From Clusia tigrina (taxonomy: Eukaryota > Arthropoda > Insecta > Diptera > Clusiidae): DNA of 64,000 bases. A model generated the notes under the pieces. That model ran no database searches. It was not told the origin of the DNA and saw only the letters and a program-made list of their open reading frames with translations. Both the position numbers and the translations under genes were made by a program. Positions 34,884 to 48,273 of the stretch are shown here, one piece after another; the stretch's first letter is position 1, and every line of letters starts with the position of its first letter. The DNA is taken from assembly GCA_920105625.2 (NCBI GenBank), contig OV050032.1, positions 22,425,981-22,489,980 of the forward strand, read 5' to 3'.

Positions 34884-35475
34884 CGGTATGTCTGCAAATA
34901 GGGCTGATGAACTAGCCAGACGGGGTAGGAACCTTCCCTTGTGTACGGACAGATGCGAGGTTGGAATATCAACTGCCACCTGTAAACTGATGTTGAAGGA
35001 TAGCTTCATGCGTGAGACCAATAGGTCTTGGGCAGACGAGGGCACTTGCTTAACGACTAGACTAATGTGGCCGGAGCTGGATAAGAGAAAATCTAGAGAC
35101 CTGCTTACCTTGTCGAGAGAAGATATCTCTAAGGTCGTGGCTTGCATAACTGGTCAATGGCTGTTCGGCAGGCATCCTCTCAGGCTGAGAGTATTCTCTC
35201 ATGAATACTGCAAAAGCTGTGGGGATGATGAGGAGGAGGAGACTGTGGAACATCTCTTCTGTAGGTGCCCGGCTCTAGCTAGAAGAAGAGCGGGTTCTTT
35301 AGGCAAGTACGCTTTCAACTCTCTTACGGAAGTGTCTGGCACGAAGTTCAAACAAATCCTGCGCTTTATTAGGGCTTCAAAATGGTTTGAAAAGTGAAGT
35401 AGAGGTGTGGTTTTATGCGGTGGTATCGCAGTGGACCCATAGTGGTCTGAGTGAGTTGGTCTGTAGACCAACCAA
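34884..35475 (+). pseudogene. 5'-truncated LINE 3' end, well-preserved C-terminus, family 2
   Basis: An open frame of 169 codons (34888-35397) starts at the end of RNase H (NRADELARRG). It continues through a linker (DLLTLSREDISKVVACITGQW) and the C-terminal CKSCGDDEEEETVEHLFCRCPALA motif, ending in FIRASKWFEK. The 3' UTR has TGGTATCGCAGTGGACC. The first methionine is not a real start; upstream sequence loses LINE similarity, as expected of 5' truncation. No internal stops are seen, so it is younger than its relatives at 25505 and 27705. Confidence 0.82.
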
Positions 35476-35499
35476 TCATGTCTGCAAGTACTCGGTTTG

Positions 35500-38400
35500 C
35501 TTATTGGTTCCCACTACGATACTTTTTTTGACGGTCCATTTTGTTGAAATGATTTCGGATATGCATATTTAAAACCTGTTTATGATATTTATGAGATTTA
35601 CTTCAAAATATTCCTTAAAGATCAAATGAGCTATAGACAGAAAATGGTTTAAATTACTCATACGCCTTGGCTGTATAAACTGGTGTGCCTTACACTCGAA
35701 TTTTTCTCACAGACACAATGAACAAATGCGTCGTGAGCTGCGCAGATCCTACTCTAATTAGATTTGAATGATATTTATTATTTTTCGTTATCTCTTGAAA
35801 GATTTCTTGAACTTTCAGACACTGATACGAGTAAAGTGAATCGAAGGTCAGCAGCAAATCTTACTCTAAACATATCAATGTAAACACGAAGGGAAATAAT
35901 GGTGCGATATTCCTGTGATTTTTCTGCGGACTCATGTGAATGATAAAGTTACATAAACACTACTGGCAAGTAAGAAATCTAAAGTCAGACAATTAAGCTA
36001 TGATGCACCGTAAATGCAGTAAAAAAATACTATTTATTATTTTAATTATAATTAGTTATAAGGCTTCAAACTGCATAATGTTTTGAGTTGCATAATGTTT
36101 GGAATTGTGTAATGCCTTAGAGTGGGGGCTTGAACAATTCGCTAACAACCTATTTGGGAATTCAGCAGAGAGTATACTAAATAAAGATAAAGAAGGTAGG
36201 TTGTAAAGCTTGCAAAAATGAAACTAAATAGCAGTAAATGACAAAAAATGAAAAATAATAAACAAAATAAATAATAAACAATACACAAATGTTTGTTCTC
36301 GTAATTTCCTAACCCTATAAAAACATTGTGTAAGCGTTATAACAGCTAGAAAAGCTCCTACAACATTTAAGCAATACATTTATAAAGCTTACAAAATTTT
36401 ATGTGGTCAAAAAATGACCTCAACAAAATCTCCACTGTAGCTTTATACACGCTTTTAGTTTTCCGTATAAACCTTCAAGCTTTCCAGTGAAGCAATGTAA
36501 GGCCATTCACGGTGTTTATACAGCTTCTTATTGGCATAAGCCTCTCTTATCGCGTATACCAATGTTGGAATATGTTTGAAGCGTAGTTTTAGTGTATTTT
36601 AGTGTAGGATACTCCATTCTATTTTCACGGTTATAGAAAAATCTGGGTGTTTAGAAGAGAAAGGGTGCATGCCATTTATATAAGCAGTTTTATTCTAGAC
36701 ATCAGACATTGTGAAGAATAATCTATTCTGGTGGTTACAACACACTCAACTGTGAGGTTAATATGCACATCCTTTTTGTAGTAGAATCCCGCTTCCTCTC
36801 ACCTACCTTATTTCATTATTCCACACTCGAAGAGGCATGAAAATTGCCTATTATTGTAGAAATAATACACTTACAAAGTCAGCGATGCTCAGTTAGGCTG
36901 CAAAGAACATAAACAAATCAAATAGAAAATGGATTAGTTTAAACTGCATATTTTTGTACCTGATACTCCTCCTACTGAAGCCTGCTGGGCTCTTCTCCCC
37001 CATAACAGCAGGTTCTTATTGCCTGGTGCTCCAATTTTTTTAATCCATAAAACTAGGTTGTCAATTTAAGACCAAAGGGGAACAATTCGCCACATGATCT
37101 CTCACACCGTCTGTCCGTCCAGCGATTCGTCCGTTCGGGCGCTTTATGAACACATAAAAATTAAAAGGCATTTCATCACGGACCAACGTCAAAAGGACCA
37201 TTAAATAAAAATAATGTTCACAAAGTGTTTACTAATCAAATTTATGATCGATTTTATTAAACGGCACATTCATCAAATGAATCGTGTCCATTGCCGCTGC
37301 CGATGGTGCTACTGCTGAAAACGATGGCTTCAAGATGAGTAGGTATGATGATGACGATGATGATGGGACGGCAGTTTGCTGGCTGCGTTCGCTTCTGCGC
37401 TTAGTGTATCAACGTTGCAGCAGCATTTTCATTTGAATTTTCAATAGCAATAGCAGCAAAAGTTGAGAACAGCAACAACAAAAATGAGAAATGAATTTAT
37501 TAGCACAAGGCAGAAATTATGACTGCATATCAACAATAAAATTTGTAATTTTTGATTGACTGTGCGCGCCTGGGTACGCTTTGATCTTCGATCAACTTCA
37601 ATCTCAGTTGCCGGTTGTGGATTATTTGTATGTCAGTTTGTGCCAAATATTGGAGCGCCAGTCATTGTTGGCAGCCGCTATTCTAGCTGTAAGCAAAGGA
37701 AAGCTAAATAAAAATTCTTAGAACTTGGCAATAGCAACAACAACAAAAACAACAACAACAACATCAGTAGCAACTTTGTCATGCCTACGGACGTGTTTAT
37801 ACGTTCAAGTGTGTGTGTTGGTGTGAGTGTATGTGTGTGTGCGTCTGCCTGTTTGGTAGTTGGCGCACTGCTGCTTGGATGCCTGCGGCTCCTATAATGT
37901 TTGTTTTCCTTTTAGAAGCGATCAAACGCCACCAGATGGCGCTCGATTAGCATTTCCCTAGTACCCAACACTCCAAACATGCAAACCCATTTGTATACTC
38001 TTGCAAACGCACACACACACACACATTGCACGAGCATATGAATGCGTTTTTATACGATTGTAATGTTTGCTTTAGATGAAGCCTGATGAAGACATTGGTG
38101 TCAGCAACTGCCATTGATTGAATTGATTATGCACGTCTATCGAGCTCTGCCCACATCCCAAACCCACCCACACATCTGCACATATGTCAATTCTAACTTA
38201 TCTCATTTATTGTTTGTATTTATTCAAATGCACACCGCCGGCATTAGCAACTGTAACGGCAACTTTGATGTTACAATTCTTTCTTTTTGCAAAAACTTTG
38301 CGCTTATTTTGTTTATCATCATTATTTATTTTATTAACATAAGTTATTTGTTTATTTACAACTGCACGATTCATCTGCTTTCTGCTGAAGATTAGTGCCG

Positions 38401-39410
38401 CAACAAAAACCAGACGGAAATCAATAAGAATCCTAGACCATTTTGGTTTTCACTTCGGAGGGATTTGGGGAGTTCTTTATTAAAGCGATCCAACTTAAAA
38501 TTGGATACTAGCTATTTAAGGAGAAGAAATGAGCCCTCCCACAACACAGTTTCACTCTCATACTCTGTAGAATTACGGGAAGCTGTTAATGTGGGACTCA
38601 TTTATCTCTATTTAATATATTGTTGCGAAAATCAGTTAGTGCGAATCACTGGATTGTTTCTTTGAAAAACAAACACATTGGTTTTATTATTTAGCTTTAT
38701 TTAAACGAATGATGGTCTTATTTGAAACTCTTATGCGCAATCCAAACAAATCGAACTAATTCGCCAACGAGCTAAAATAAAGACTTTGTGATTATCATCA
38801 CGTACGTATTCAAAATAGCAATATTGGCCAGATGCGACTGGTGAATCGGAAGCTTCACAGGTTTAATTCACTAAAGCAGTTCAACAAATATACCACTTAT
38901 TTCTATATTACTCTTTTCGCTGCAACTGCTAATTCACAGCTGAACTTACTCGTAATTGTCGTTGCAAATGTAATTCGCATTAATTATGATTCTTTCCAAA
39001 ATAACGACACATTCAATAATTTTGTCAATTAGTTGTGAGACAGATAGGATCATTGATGACTCATCGGTTTTTATCTGAATCTATGACAGAAAGAGAGACA
39101 ACATTACTAAAGAAATAGCAGCAGCAGCTCTAGGCATAATTTAAATTTAAAGTTTTTCATATTTAGTCATGAGTATTGAAATTACTATTTAATCACAACA
39201 GGTACTTCGAATTATTACATCGCCGTATAATGTTCCTTAGCTTAAAAACGTTCTTAGCTTTTGGGCATTGGGGAATGACTTAATACGATCCCACTAAACA
39301 AATTCCAAGAGCGTGAAATCACACGATATTGGAAGAAGTCACTATTTTGTGAGAGAGATAGATAAGACGATTCGCATCGTTTGGGGCGGTTTATATGCTA
39401 GTAGCATCAA
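35500..39410. other. Non-coding stretch
   Basis: No gene recognised. Contains the third copy of the TTATAA-rich repeat, a GATGATGATG patch at 37345-37370, CAACAA tracts near 37736-37765 and a short CA run near 38012-38025. The short ORFs have no domain. Confidence 0.55.
36340..36560. repeat. TTATAA-rich dispersed repeat, copy 3
   Basis: GCTTTATACACGCTTTTAG, then TATAAACCTTCAAGC, GAAGCAATG and CATTCACGGTG follow the order of copy 2 (14190-14275). Upstream TTTATAAAGCTTACAAAA belongs to the same AT-rich style. Non-coding. Confidence 0.55.
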
Positions 39411-39411
39411 A

Positions 39412-39678
39412 GGATCTTATCTCTCAGGAGGATCTTATCTCTCAGGAGGATCTTATCTCTCAGGAGGATCTTATCTCTCAGGAGGATCTTATCTCTCAGG
39501 AGGATCTTATCTCTCAGGAGGATCTTATCTGTCAGGAGGATCTTATCTCTCAGGAGGATCTTATCTCTCAGGAGGATCTTATCTCTCAGGAGGATCTTAT
39601 CTCTCAGGAGGATCTTATCTCTCAGGAGGATCTTATCTCTCAGGAGGATCTTATCTCTCAGGAGGATCTTATCTCTCG
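39412..39678. repeat. 18-bp minisatellite, 15 units
   Basis: GGATCTTATCTCTCAGGA is repeated with starts every 18 bp from 39412 to 39664. One unit near 39530 has CTGTCA in place of CTCTCA; otherwise the units look identical. Each contains TTATCT, the reverse of the GATA-factor site AGATAA. Because 18 is divisible by three, all frames across it stay open, and the GSYLSG and EDLISQ repeat ORFs are not evidence of a protein. Confidence 0.95.
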
Positions 39679-40165
39679 TAGCTCGCATTACGGTCCATGG
39701 TGATCGTTAGCGGATGCATATATTTTTCAAAATGTAGATCACATTGATCGGAGCGAGGAGTGCTCTCAGATAAATGACATATAGTATTCCATTTCCTACT
39801 GGGTAGACTCTGTCATTTACCATGCACAATTACAATATATCAAATAGCTTCTAAACGCCACGCTGATCTATGCAACTGCCCACCAACAAGCACCGTCACC
39901 AAAGTCAAGTCGCAGTGATCAGCAGGCTGCAGGGAACCGCATACGCACCCACTTACGGGCACATCCGTGCTTACATTGTATATTGATGGCGTTGCCATTG
40001 CCAGTTTCTGCTGAATAGCAGAACAATAATTATGCCTAAATAATCAAAATTCAATTCGATTATGAGTTTTCAAAGAATTCATTGCGTCTCTAAGGGCTGC
40101 GAGACGCTGCACCGCAATTTTGTTTACTTTAATTTTTATGATGTTCGCATGTGAAATGTATATGC

Positions 40166-40190
40166 GTGTGTGTGTGTGTGTGTGTGTGTG
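40166..40190. repeat. (GT)n microsatellite
   Basis: Twenty-five bases of uninterrupted GT followed by CGCGC. Confidence 0.95.
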
Positions 40191-40745
40191 CGCGCTGAAT
40201 TGAAGTACTAGCACCGTTATCAAAATGTGTATAAATACATGTAGAAATTCTCCTGAGCAGGAAAAAAAGAAGAAAAAAGGGCCCAGACAATTTGTCGACA
40301 ATTTCTCCGAACTGCAATAATTCAAATCCTGATGAGTTTGTAGAATTTCGATTCCGATTCCGATTTGGTTTTAGATTTGAATTTATTTTTATGAATTTGT
40401 ATGTAGATTTATTTGGTTTGCTTTGGTTTGGTTTGGTTTGGTTTACGCTGGAATTGTGTGTTAGTAAAAACAGCTCTGCAGTAAGTTCATGATGCATGCC
40501 GTTCGCAGAGATTGCTGAACAAGTAGATAATGTGTAATTGCAGCACTGGGAATACCCAGAAGTGCATCTGGTAAATTTTTATGAATGAAACGTTTATGAA
40601 ACTCAATTCAGACGAATGTGTACTTTTATGTTTTGCTTACTCTAACGTAAGCTGAGTATTTGCCCACCTTGTCAAAAGAAGACGCTGCCAGACACCGTGT
40701 ATTGCATGCAGAAAATTGTTTTTGGCGAGTTCGTGTTTCTGGTGG

Positions 40746-40911
40746 GAGTAGTTTTGAATGAAAACTTCGAGAGCCAACTGAATTAGTGACTGCATTACAC
40801 TTTTAAAGTGGAAGAGATTCTCTCTGCCGAGTAGTTTTCAATGAAGACTTTGAAAGCCAACTGATTTAGTGACTGCATTACACTTTTAAAGTGGACGAGA
40901 TTCATTCTGTT
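40746..40911. repeat. 83-bp tandem duplication (two units)
   Basis: Units start at 40746 and 40829 with GAGTAGTTTT and share TTAGTGACTGCATTACACTT followed by TTAAAGTGGA. About ten substitutions separate them. No coding frame is conserved. Confidence 0.9.
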
Positions 40912-43900
40912 ATGATAAGTCATCAAAGAGGATGGACAAAATTGTCCTGTTCAAACAGAGACTAGGTTACTTGCCCTTATCGAAGGATCTGCATAAACGC
41001 TGATTTCTAGAAAGGAACTCTGTGAATGTTCGCCAGCTGCCAAGATGATCAATTGACATCTTGTGAATTATAGGGCAATTGAAAGTCGCCCGATACATAC
41101 GGATAATTCTAGCAACCACAAACACAATAGCAAAATCAACAAATAAAATGGAAGCCAAACACAGTAGCGAAACCATCGGGATGGATAAATCGCTATATTG
41201 ATGCCTTCTGGACCCACCCACCACGGCAGTTTTTAGCTAAATAATATTGGGAAATTTCTCCTAGCGAAATCTTAACATGCAGAAGTAGAACTGGCAACAC
41301 GACCTATTTTCCAGAGAAATCTGCCAAATAAAGTGGGTGACCAGTTGCACTGATTATTGCCCCGATGTTATGAGAGGGCAATAGGAAACAACAGAAAATA
41401 TCTAATGCGAGCTACCTCGCAACAACCAAAGGTAGATTCCTATGTTGATATTGAGTACTTGAAGTTATGAAACAATGAACCTAGCAGAGAGTGAGTGGCG
41501 GGGTAGTCAAAAATATATCCTAAAGTCGGAAAGAATCTCAACAGCTAGAGTTATTCTTGAGTCACATGAATTTATAATTGTATGTCTAGTTAAAGAAGAA
41601 CCCCGCAATGTTATAATGAGTAGTTTCTAATGCAGGCTTTTATACCGTGTGACCCGCGTGAGAACCAGTCGGAACACTCTGTCTGAAATCACAAAAAACC
41701 ATCGCAAGGAGCTATTTGTGTTTCCTCATTGGTGGTAACATTGCGGAAGATTCGATCAATATTGGCAAAGATAAAAAGACTGGAGGAATTTTTATAAATA
41801 AGACAATGCGATGGGCTCTGTTCAGACATCTCCACATGACTACAAAATGTCATCATTATACTGCAATTATGCTCCAAATAGTTGTACGGGTATTTCGGGA
41901 ATATTATGATACGGATATGTAATGCGGCGAGGTATCCAATTATGAATATGTTGTGCATGGTACTTGATACTGATGGCGTACAACGTCATTAGGATACCTA
42001 CCATTTATGAGTACACGCTAGTTCTTAACTGCTGTGTGTCATAGGCGTGACAATTTGAATCTAAGACATTACGCGTACTTCAGTTGGAGAGTTTTCCGAT
42101 AGTAAGTGTTGTGACTGAGGGTTCCTACTTAACTATGCCAACACCACTTTCATTTTACTAAAACACACAAATACTTATTGAGAACTCCAAAACAGGTTAG
42201 AAGTAACGAGATATATACTTATCTGGAGTTATGTCCTTTTTGTTGTGTTTAAAGTGTGTGTCGCTGTCCAGGGTTCTACTCTAACTCCATACAGCTAGTT
42301 GAGACATTGGGCTGCTTTAAGCAAATGCCCAGCGATACTTCCAGCACTATCAGGCCAAAAAGCTGAGCCCATATTCTTGAAGCTTTTGTTATTGTTCAAA
42401 AAAATATTGAAAATAGTGTTCACGGAGAATTTCTATAAAGACGTTTGTGACGAATTCACTAAAATTGTACTTAAAGCCCCAGTAATGTGCAAAAATCATC
42501 ACATGCAGAAACGTCTGCGCCACTGTTAGATTCAACAAATATAAAAGCAGGATCAGGTGATTAACCCCTATCAAACGGCTGAGGATTAAGAGGCTGCATT
42601 ATTTGTATGTATACTTATGCCTGCCGAATATAGCGCTAATACATAACACATCCACTCATATTTAGACCCGCTCAGCTACATGCGGATGCCTTGTTTATCT
42701 CATAAAATTGTGCCGCTGTGCAACCAAGAAAGTGCCGAAAATGTCGGTCGGAAGCTTGCGCCGCATGCGATTTGATTACATGGCAAACGCAACGCCAACG
42801 CCATACTCACGGCTCATTTGAACAGGTGCATTATTTTAATGGTTCACCGCTTCTTGTGCGTTATGGCTGTTATTATGACGTTATTTATTATATGGCTGAG
42901 CAGATTCAGTGAATCTCAGACATTAAGCATACGTGTTGAAATGTTGGAAACTCGCAGAAAGGACACTATTCATTGATGGAAAATGGGTTAGTGAAATATG
43001 CTTCCATTGAGCTGTTACATTCATTTTCTTAATCCCTGGTCAGTTTTCTAAGGAAGATTTTGCAAGTTTTGTGGTTCAGTCATGGCAAAAGATATAAGGA
43101 ATCAGCTTGACGAAAAGCACTAACTTTCCTTCGACATAATTAATTACTTGGAAGCAAGTTACAGTGATCAGAGGCCACGCTTATTCTTCACAGCTGTAGG
43201 TAAATAGGATAAATACGTTGACCCATCCCATAATTATATGATTAGCATACTACCAAATCTTCAAAGGACTATACTAAATGTAATAAAATTATCTAGCACC
43301 GAGCAGGAGTGATGGTAGGTACTCTTATATTCTTGCTGAGTATTACATACTAAGCCCTGAGCCGATATGACCACGTTCATTCGTCTGATCGTTTTATGCA
43401 CTCGTATTTTAAACATCAAACCATCAGCTTTGCTTGGACCAGAGGGCACAATTGGATTGCCATATAATATAATCAGCCAATGAACATGCCCACCATATGA
43501 GTAGAGAACTAATTTTTATGACTGCATTTCTGGTCGTGGTAATGCTAATAAGATAAAAACTAGTAGTTGTCTACATGTGGTCCCATAGGACTCCATACGA
43601 GTATCATATTCGGCTCGAAAATATGTACATAAGATTTTAATATGAAATTCGATCCAATGTCACTTAGTGAGCGTATAAATCTTTCTGATGGGTTTAACGC
43701 CCATCTACATACATAATATATGCATCTATAATCTTAGCACAAGGGTGTTGCAAATTATTATATATTATTATTTAATTATATTACAAAGGCACAGTATCCC
43801 AGTGGTCGGCGTTGAACCCGCATGCCTGATTTATTTCTAGGGGCACATATTGACGAGTGCCTTGCCTATGAGTAGGGTATTTTCTGGTCGGTGTACTACT

Positions 43901-46081
43901 TTTGTGTTTCTTACACATTTTCTGGCTTGCCTTCCATGCTGTAGCTTTCTCGATTTGGTTTCTGCATAGGCGCCAATAACCGCGCCACTGTGAGACATAT
44001 CCCATAGAGTTTATGGAATTTTCAACAAATTGTAATTACTGCGAGTTCATACTGGGAACGAGTTCGTGTTACGATAATTACGCACTAACCACAGCCGCAT
44101 ACACGTAAATAGAGCTGATCTGGCCTTTGTGGCGTTAGGCATCCCACCAGGAGTAGCAGATTTATCGCCCTCAAGGGTGGTACGTACTCGAGTGCAGTGC
44201 AGTAATTTGCCAGACATACTCAGCACTGGGCGATCGCCAGTCCTGCTGTGGCAATCGCTAAAGCGCAGATAAATGGTCCATATGCGCGTTGCAATTGAAG
44301 TAGGGCTGGAACGTCGTTGCAGGCGAGTGTAGGCGGAGGTGAAGGCGTTGGGAGCGCCTAAGGTAAATGGTTTGAATGAACTGCAGAAGGCATCGACTCC
44401 TGCTTGACGCTTCTCATTGTTAAATGGTACGAGTTTGTGTAAAGGGAGTACGAGTATCTTTTTTTAGTGTGATCTTCTTGAAAATTCTGTTCAGTGGATG
44501 CAATGAACAGGCTAACGGCTGATCCGCTGCTGCAACGTGCACACATGTGGCATGGTTGGTGGTTGGTGATGCTCGTGCTGGTGTTGATATTCATAGTGGC
44601 AATTTTCTTGCTGAAAATTAATCTTTTTTGCATGTTTGGGATTTTCTTTATTTCTACTCTCTGCACGAACGTGAACGTACCGTAGAAGCAACGCGGAAAA
44701 AGCCAAAACACATGGCTCCGGGCCTCTACTCCGAAGAGAACGTGCATCCAGAATGCGTTACGAGAATGTTGAGATAGGAATTGGCAAATGCAAAGGCAAA
44801 GGGAGGGCAGCGTAGCCACTGTGTTGACAAACTCACTCACTTTCCAGACAATGACAAATTGTGGTCTGGGTGTGAACACTTATGGTCCGTAGCTGGTATC
44901 CTAAAATCAAAAACAGCACTGAAGCGATGCAGAATCAAAATCAAAACTGAGCATTTACGAAGCTACACCATTTGCCTAAATACTCGCACTATAGCAGCAG
45001 CCAAAGTAGCAGGAAGTTTACTTAAATTAGCCATTTAAAATGCCATGGCGTTGCCTGACGCAGTTGGTGGTCAACTGGGAAGCGTGGCACAGCAAGCGGA
45101 AGAATAAATTTTACAAAAATGTGCACTTTAAGGTGCGTATTTTGAATTCACATAGCACGCCCCTAATGGGAAATTCAATTAGTGTAAATACTGAATGAGA
45201 AACGCAAACAACACAAAACACAACATTTTGGAATTGGCTTCTGTTGTTGTGGCTTGCATGAGGGAAATATTGAGTATTAATTTTACATAAATCCGACTAC
45301 TACGGAAAAACAAATATATGGAGAACCATGGACAAGAAGCGATATCTATTGACATCCAAGTTGAATATATTTTCTACTCATTGCATTCATATTACCAAAT
45401 TTTCTTTCAGATCTCAACTATGCGCTAAGTAATATGCAAAAATAGGGTTGAAAATAATACTTAAAAAATGCAAATAGTTCGACTGCCATTCTGAGGATAC
45501 TCTAACATGTATCATAAAGAAGAATAAAATTTCCAGTAAAATAATTTTTAATAGGAACAGGAGCTTACACAATTTAATGCTCAAAACATATGTAAAGGTG
45601 TACAAGAGGTGGGGGGGGGGGAGATAGTCGTCCTGTGATTATTTGGAATTTTGCCATTTTAAGATGCAATTCTTTTATAAGATGATATGAAAAAATATAG
45701 TGAACAAGCCCATTGTGCGCGGAATTCAAAAACGGCTGCTCAACTTTCGAAAAATGGTTAGTTACCCTCGCAGCTTAGAGGGAACATTGCTCATATGTTA
45801 TTCTTCCTAAATAATTAACTATAGTTTGTGAATTTAATGAAAACGCATTGTTTCATAGTACTTAGTTGGTAATTATGGGTACAAATGGATAAATATTTCT
45901 TATTATAATGCTCCATTTCAGATTCTGGAGACGTCATAGAAGTTGTGTAATACTACTGGAATCTATTAATCGAAATTTTGCTTTATCCAGTTAAGAAAAT
46001 GGGTAATTATGGACGTAATTGCAGAGATTTGCCCAATCATTTTGGCGATTGAATAATCTCAATAGGTCAGCTAATAAAATT

Positions 46082-46128
46082 TATATTACTTAAGTTTGAA
46101 TAATGTATATTACTTAAGTTTTGAAATG
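46082..46128. repeat. 24-bp tandem duplication
   Basis: TATATTACTTAAGTTT at 46082 and again at 46106, followed by GAA in both with a one-base indel. Confidence 0.75.
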
Positions 46129-48003
46129 TGATTGTTTACGAAGTTTTTATTATTTAAAATCAAATTCTTTACACATTTTTGCTGCCTACATCTGAAATTC
46201 AAACGTCTTTCACCCAGAAAAGTTCCAAATGGCGGTGTAAAATTGGTACGGATGAATTAGAAAAGAGTATTTATGCTCAATAAATAAATAAATAGTCAAA
46301 ATTGTTTTCATTGTAAATATAATTATCGATACTGCATACATAAATGGCAGCAACAAACACAACAACAGCAGTAGCAACAATAATAAGCACCCCGCAGTAA
46401 ATGGACTGGAAACATGACTTCATCCAGCTGGTTCGGATTGGTCTCGTTATAAGTATGTTGGTCTTGTTCGCTGGTCTTTCAATATTGTCTTCAATCTCTG
46501 GTTTCTCTTCAAGTGAATTGACTTATTTGTTAGGACTCAGCACCTCAAAATACGTACTCACATTTTTAATTATGGTGTAATGGAATAACAAGCATTCCAG
46601 CCCAGAAATTCTTCCATTTAAAAATCCACAGAGCAGTAATGAGGAATAAACGTAATATATATTGTAATATATTGCAATAATTTTGTTCCTATTTTAACTA
46701 ATTAACAACTAATTTGCATTCAAATTTTTATTAATGTCCAACATTTAAATAGAAATATTTGTTATTAAATGCTCCTAAATAAAAATTCCCATTTGCTGGT
46801 GAGAAGTTCCATTGTCCCCAATGTTGAGTTTTGCATATAAGGTTAGGAAATTGTGTATTGTATATTGAAAAACAATTTACTAATTGTTAAAATACATTAT
46901 TATAACAAAGCATAATTATTACAAGCTATATATTTGAAATCATTGAAAAGCATTTGTTTTCGCTAGCACCAACAATTACTTTAATATTTCTGACGATTTC
47001 TGCTATAAAAACAACTCATGATGAATTGTTTCTGTTCTGTCGCCAAACGCCAATTTTCTGTCGTTAAATTCTGTAGCTATTGCGTACTAATTCGTTTGTT
47101 GATTTTGTTTCTGTTGCAAATGTACTGGGTTCTGCTGCCGTTTCTACTACTTTAAGTCACTCTGCAACTTAACAGCGGTTGTACTCGTACTGGTAAAATC
47201 TTGAAATCATTATTTAGGTGCAGTTAGAAACTAGATATAGCCATTTTATCTGCAGAATAGAAATAAGTCGGTTCTAGCCACCATTAAAAAATCATTAATT
47301 CTCTGTATACTCTTTTATGCATTTATTATGAAGTAGTCTTAATTAAATTATAACTTAATTAAACATTCTTATATATATGTATTTATATTGTGGTTGACTA
47401 TGCATTCGATCCATCTTTAAAGTCCGGCGAATTGCGTAGATAATTATGAAGAACCAAACTGCTTAATCACATTTTTGCTTTTCGCTACCCAGAAAATGCA
47501 ATTCATTCTTAAACAACTTAAAGTTGCTATCGCAAACAGGAATTGAATGCTCCACAAAGTGTGCATTTGTTGTTGCTGTCTCTGTCTTACTGGGCTACTA
47601 ATACCTCCGACACTAGGCAAACAAGTAGTTAGAAAACTAACTAGTAAAACTACTATATGTACAACACTTCCACATGGACTCATCATCGTTCGTCTCCCAC
47701 CCACTCTCACATAATTTGCCACTAGAATGCTTAAGAAGCTGCTCGCGATGTGAGCGAGTAGCAAAGTTATTCTACTGAGCGGTGGGTGGTTCTGTTACTA
47801 ACTCTCATTCTCTCATTTCACTGCAGGGCCACATACGAACAAATGAAACGAGTCTGTGTGCATGCAGGCATCCATGTAGGTGAGTGTAACACACAGATCA
47901 TTACAGTCGTGCACACCATTCGTAGCGTATAAATCTTTCAAAACTGCATTTAACCATAAGGAGAGGTGTAAATTATTGTGCGTTTATATAGCATGGCGTT
48001 AGA

Positions 48004-48273
48004 ATGTCTACGAAGAAATGTGAATTCCAGAGTAAGCAAAGCGAGAAATTCCAAATGGAAGTCCACCAACCAGTCAGCCAAATTAGCTATGGTGGCTATA
48101 GCAGCCCGACTGCAAACGTAGTACGCACTGAAAACAATGAAACCATTTCACATGTCCATTGTTCTGCTGCTATGCGTATGGTACGAAGCAGCAGTAGCAA
48201 CAGCAGCTACAACACCAGCAACCACAATAGTATGACCAAAGCACATGCATTTCAGCTTCATTCGCACAATTAA
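48004..48273 (+). other. Small open frame, status unknown (89 codons)
   Basis: MSTKKCEFQSKQSEKFQMEV begins a Ser/Asn-rich frame with no transmembrane segment and no recognised domain. It lies in otherwise empty sequence. Length and composition are compatible with chance in a CAGCAG-rich patch, so I do not call it a gene. Confidence 0.15.

Noticed and set aside
39412..39678. CRISPR-like direct repeats
   Set aside because: Contiguous 18-bp units with no unique spacers, in a eukaryotic context.
39313..39703. Repeat proteins GSYLSG, EDLISQ and RDKILL
   Set aside because: An 18-bp repeat without stops keeps several frames open; there is no other coding evidence.
44358..44879. 173-codon minus-strand ORF
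   Set aside because: No recognisable domain and a heterogeneous, random-looking composition; the length is possible by chance in 64 kb of both strands.
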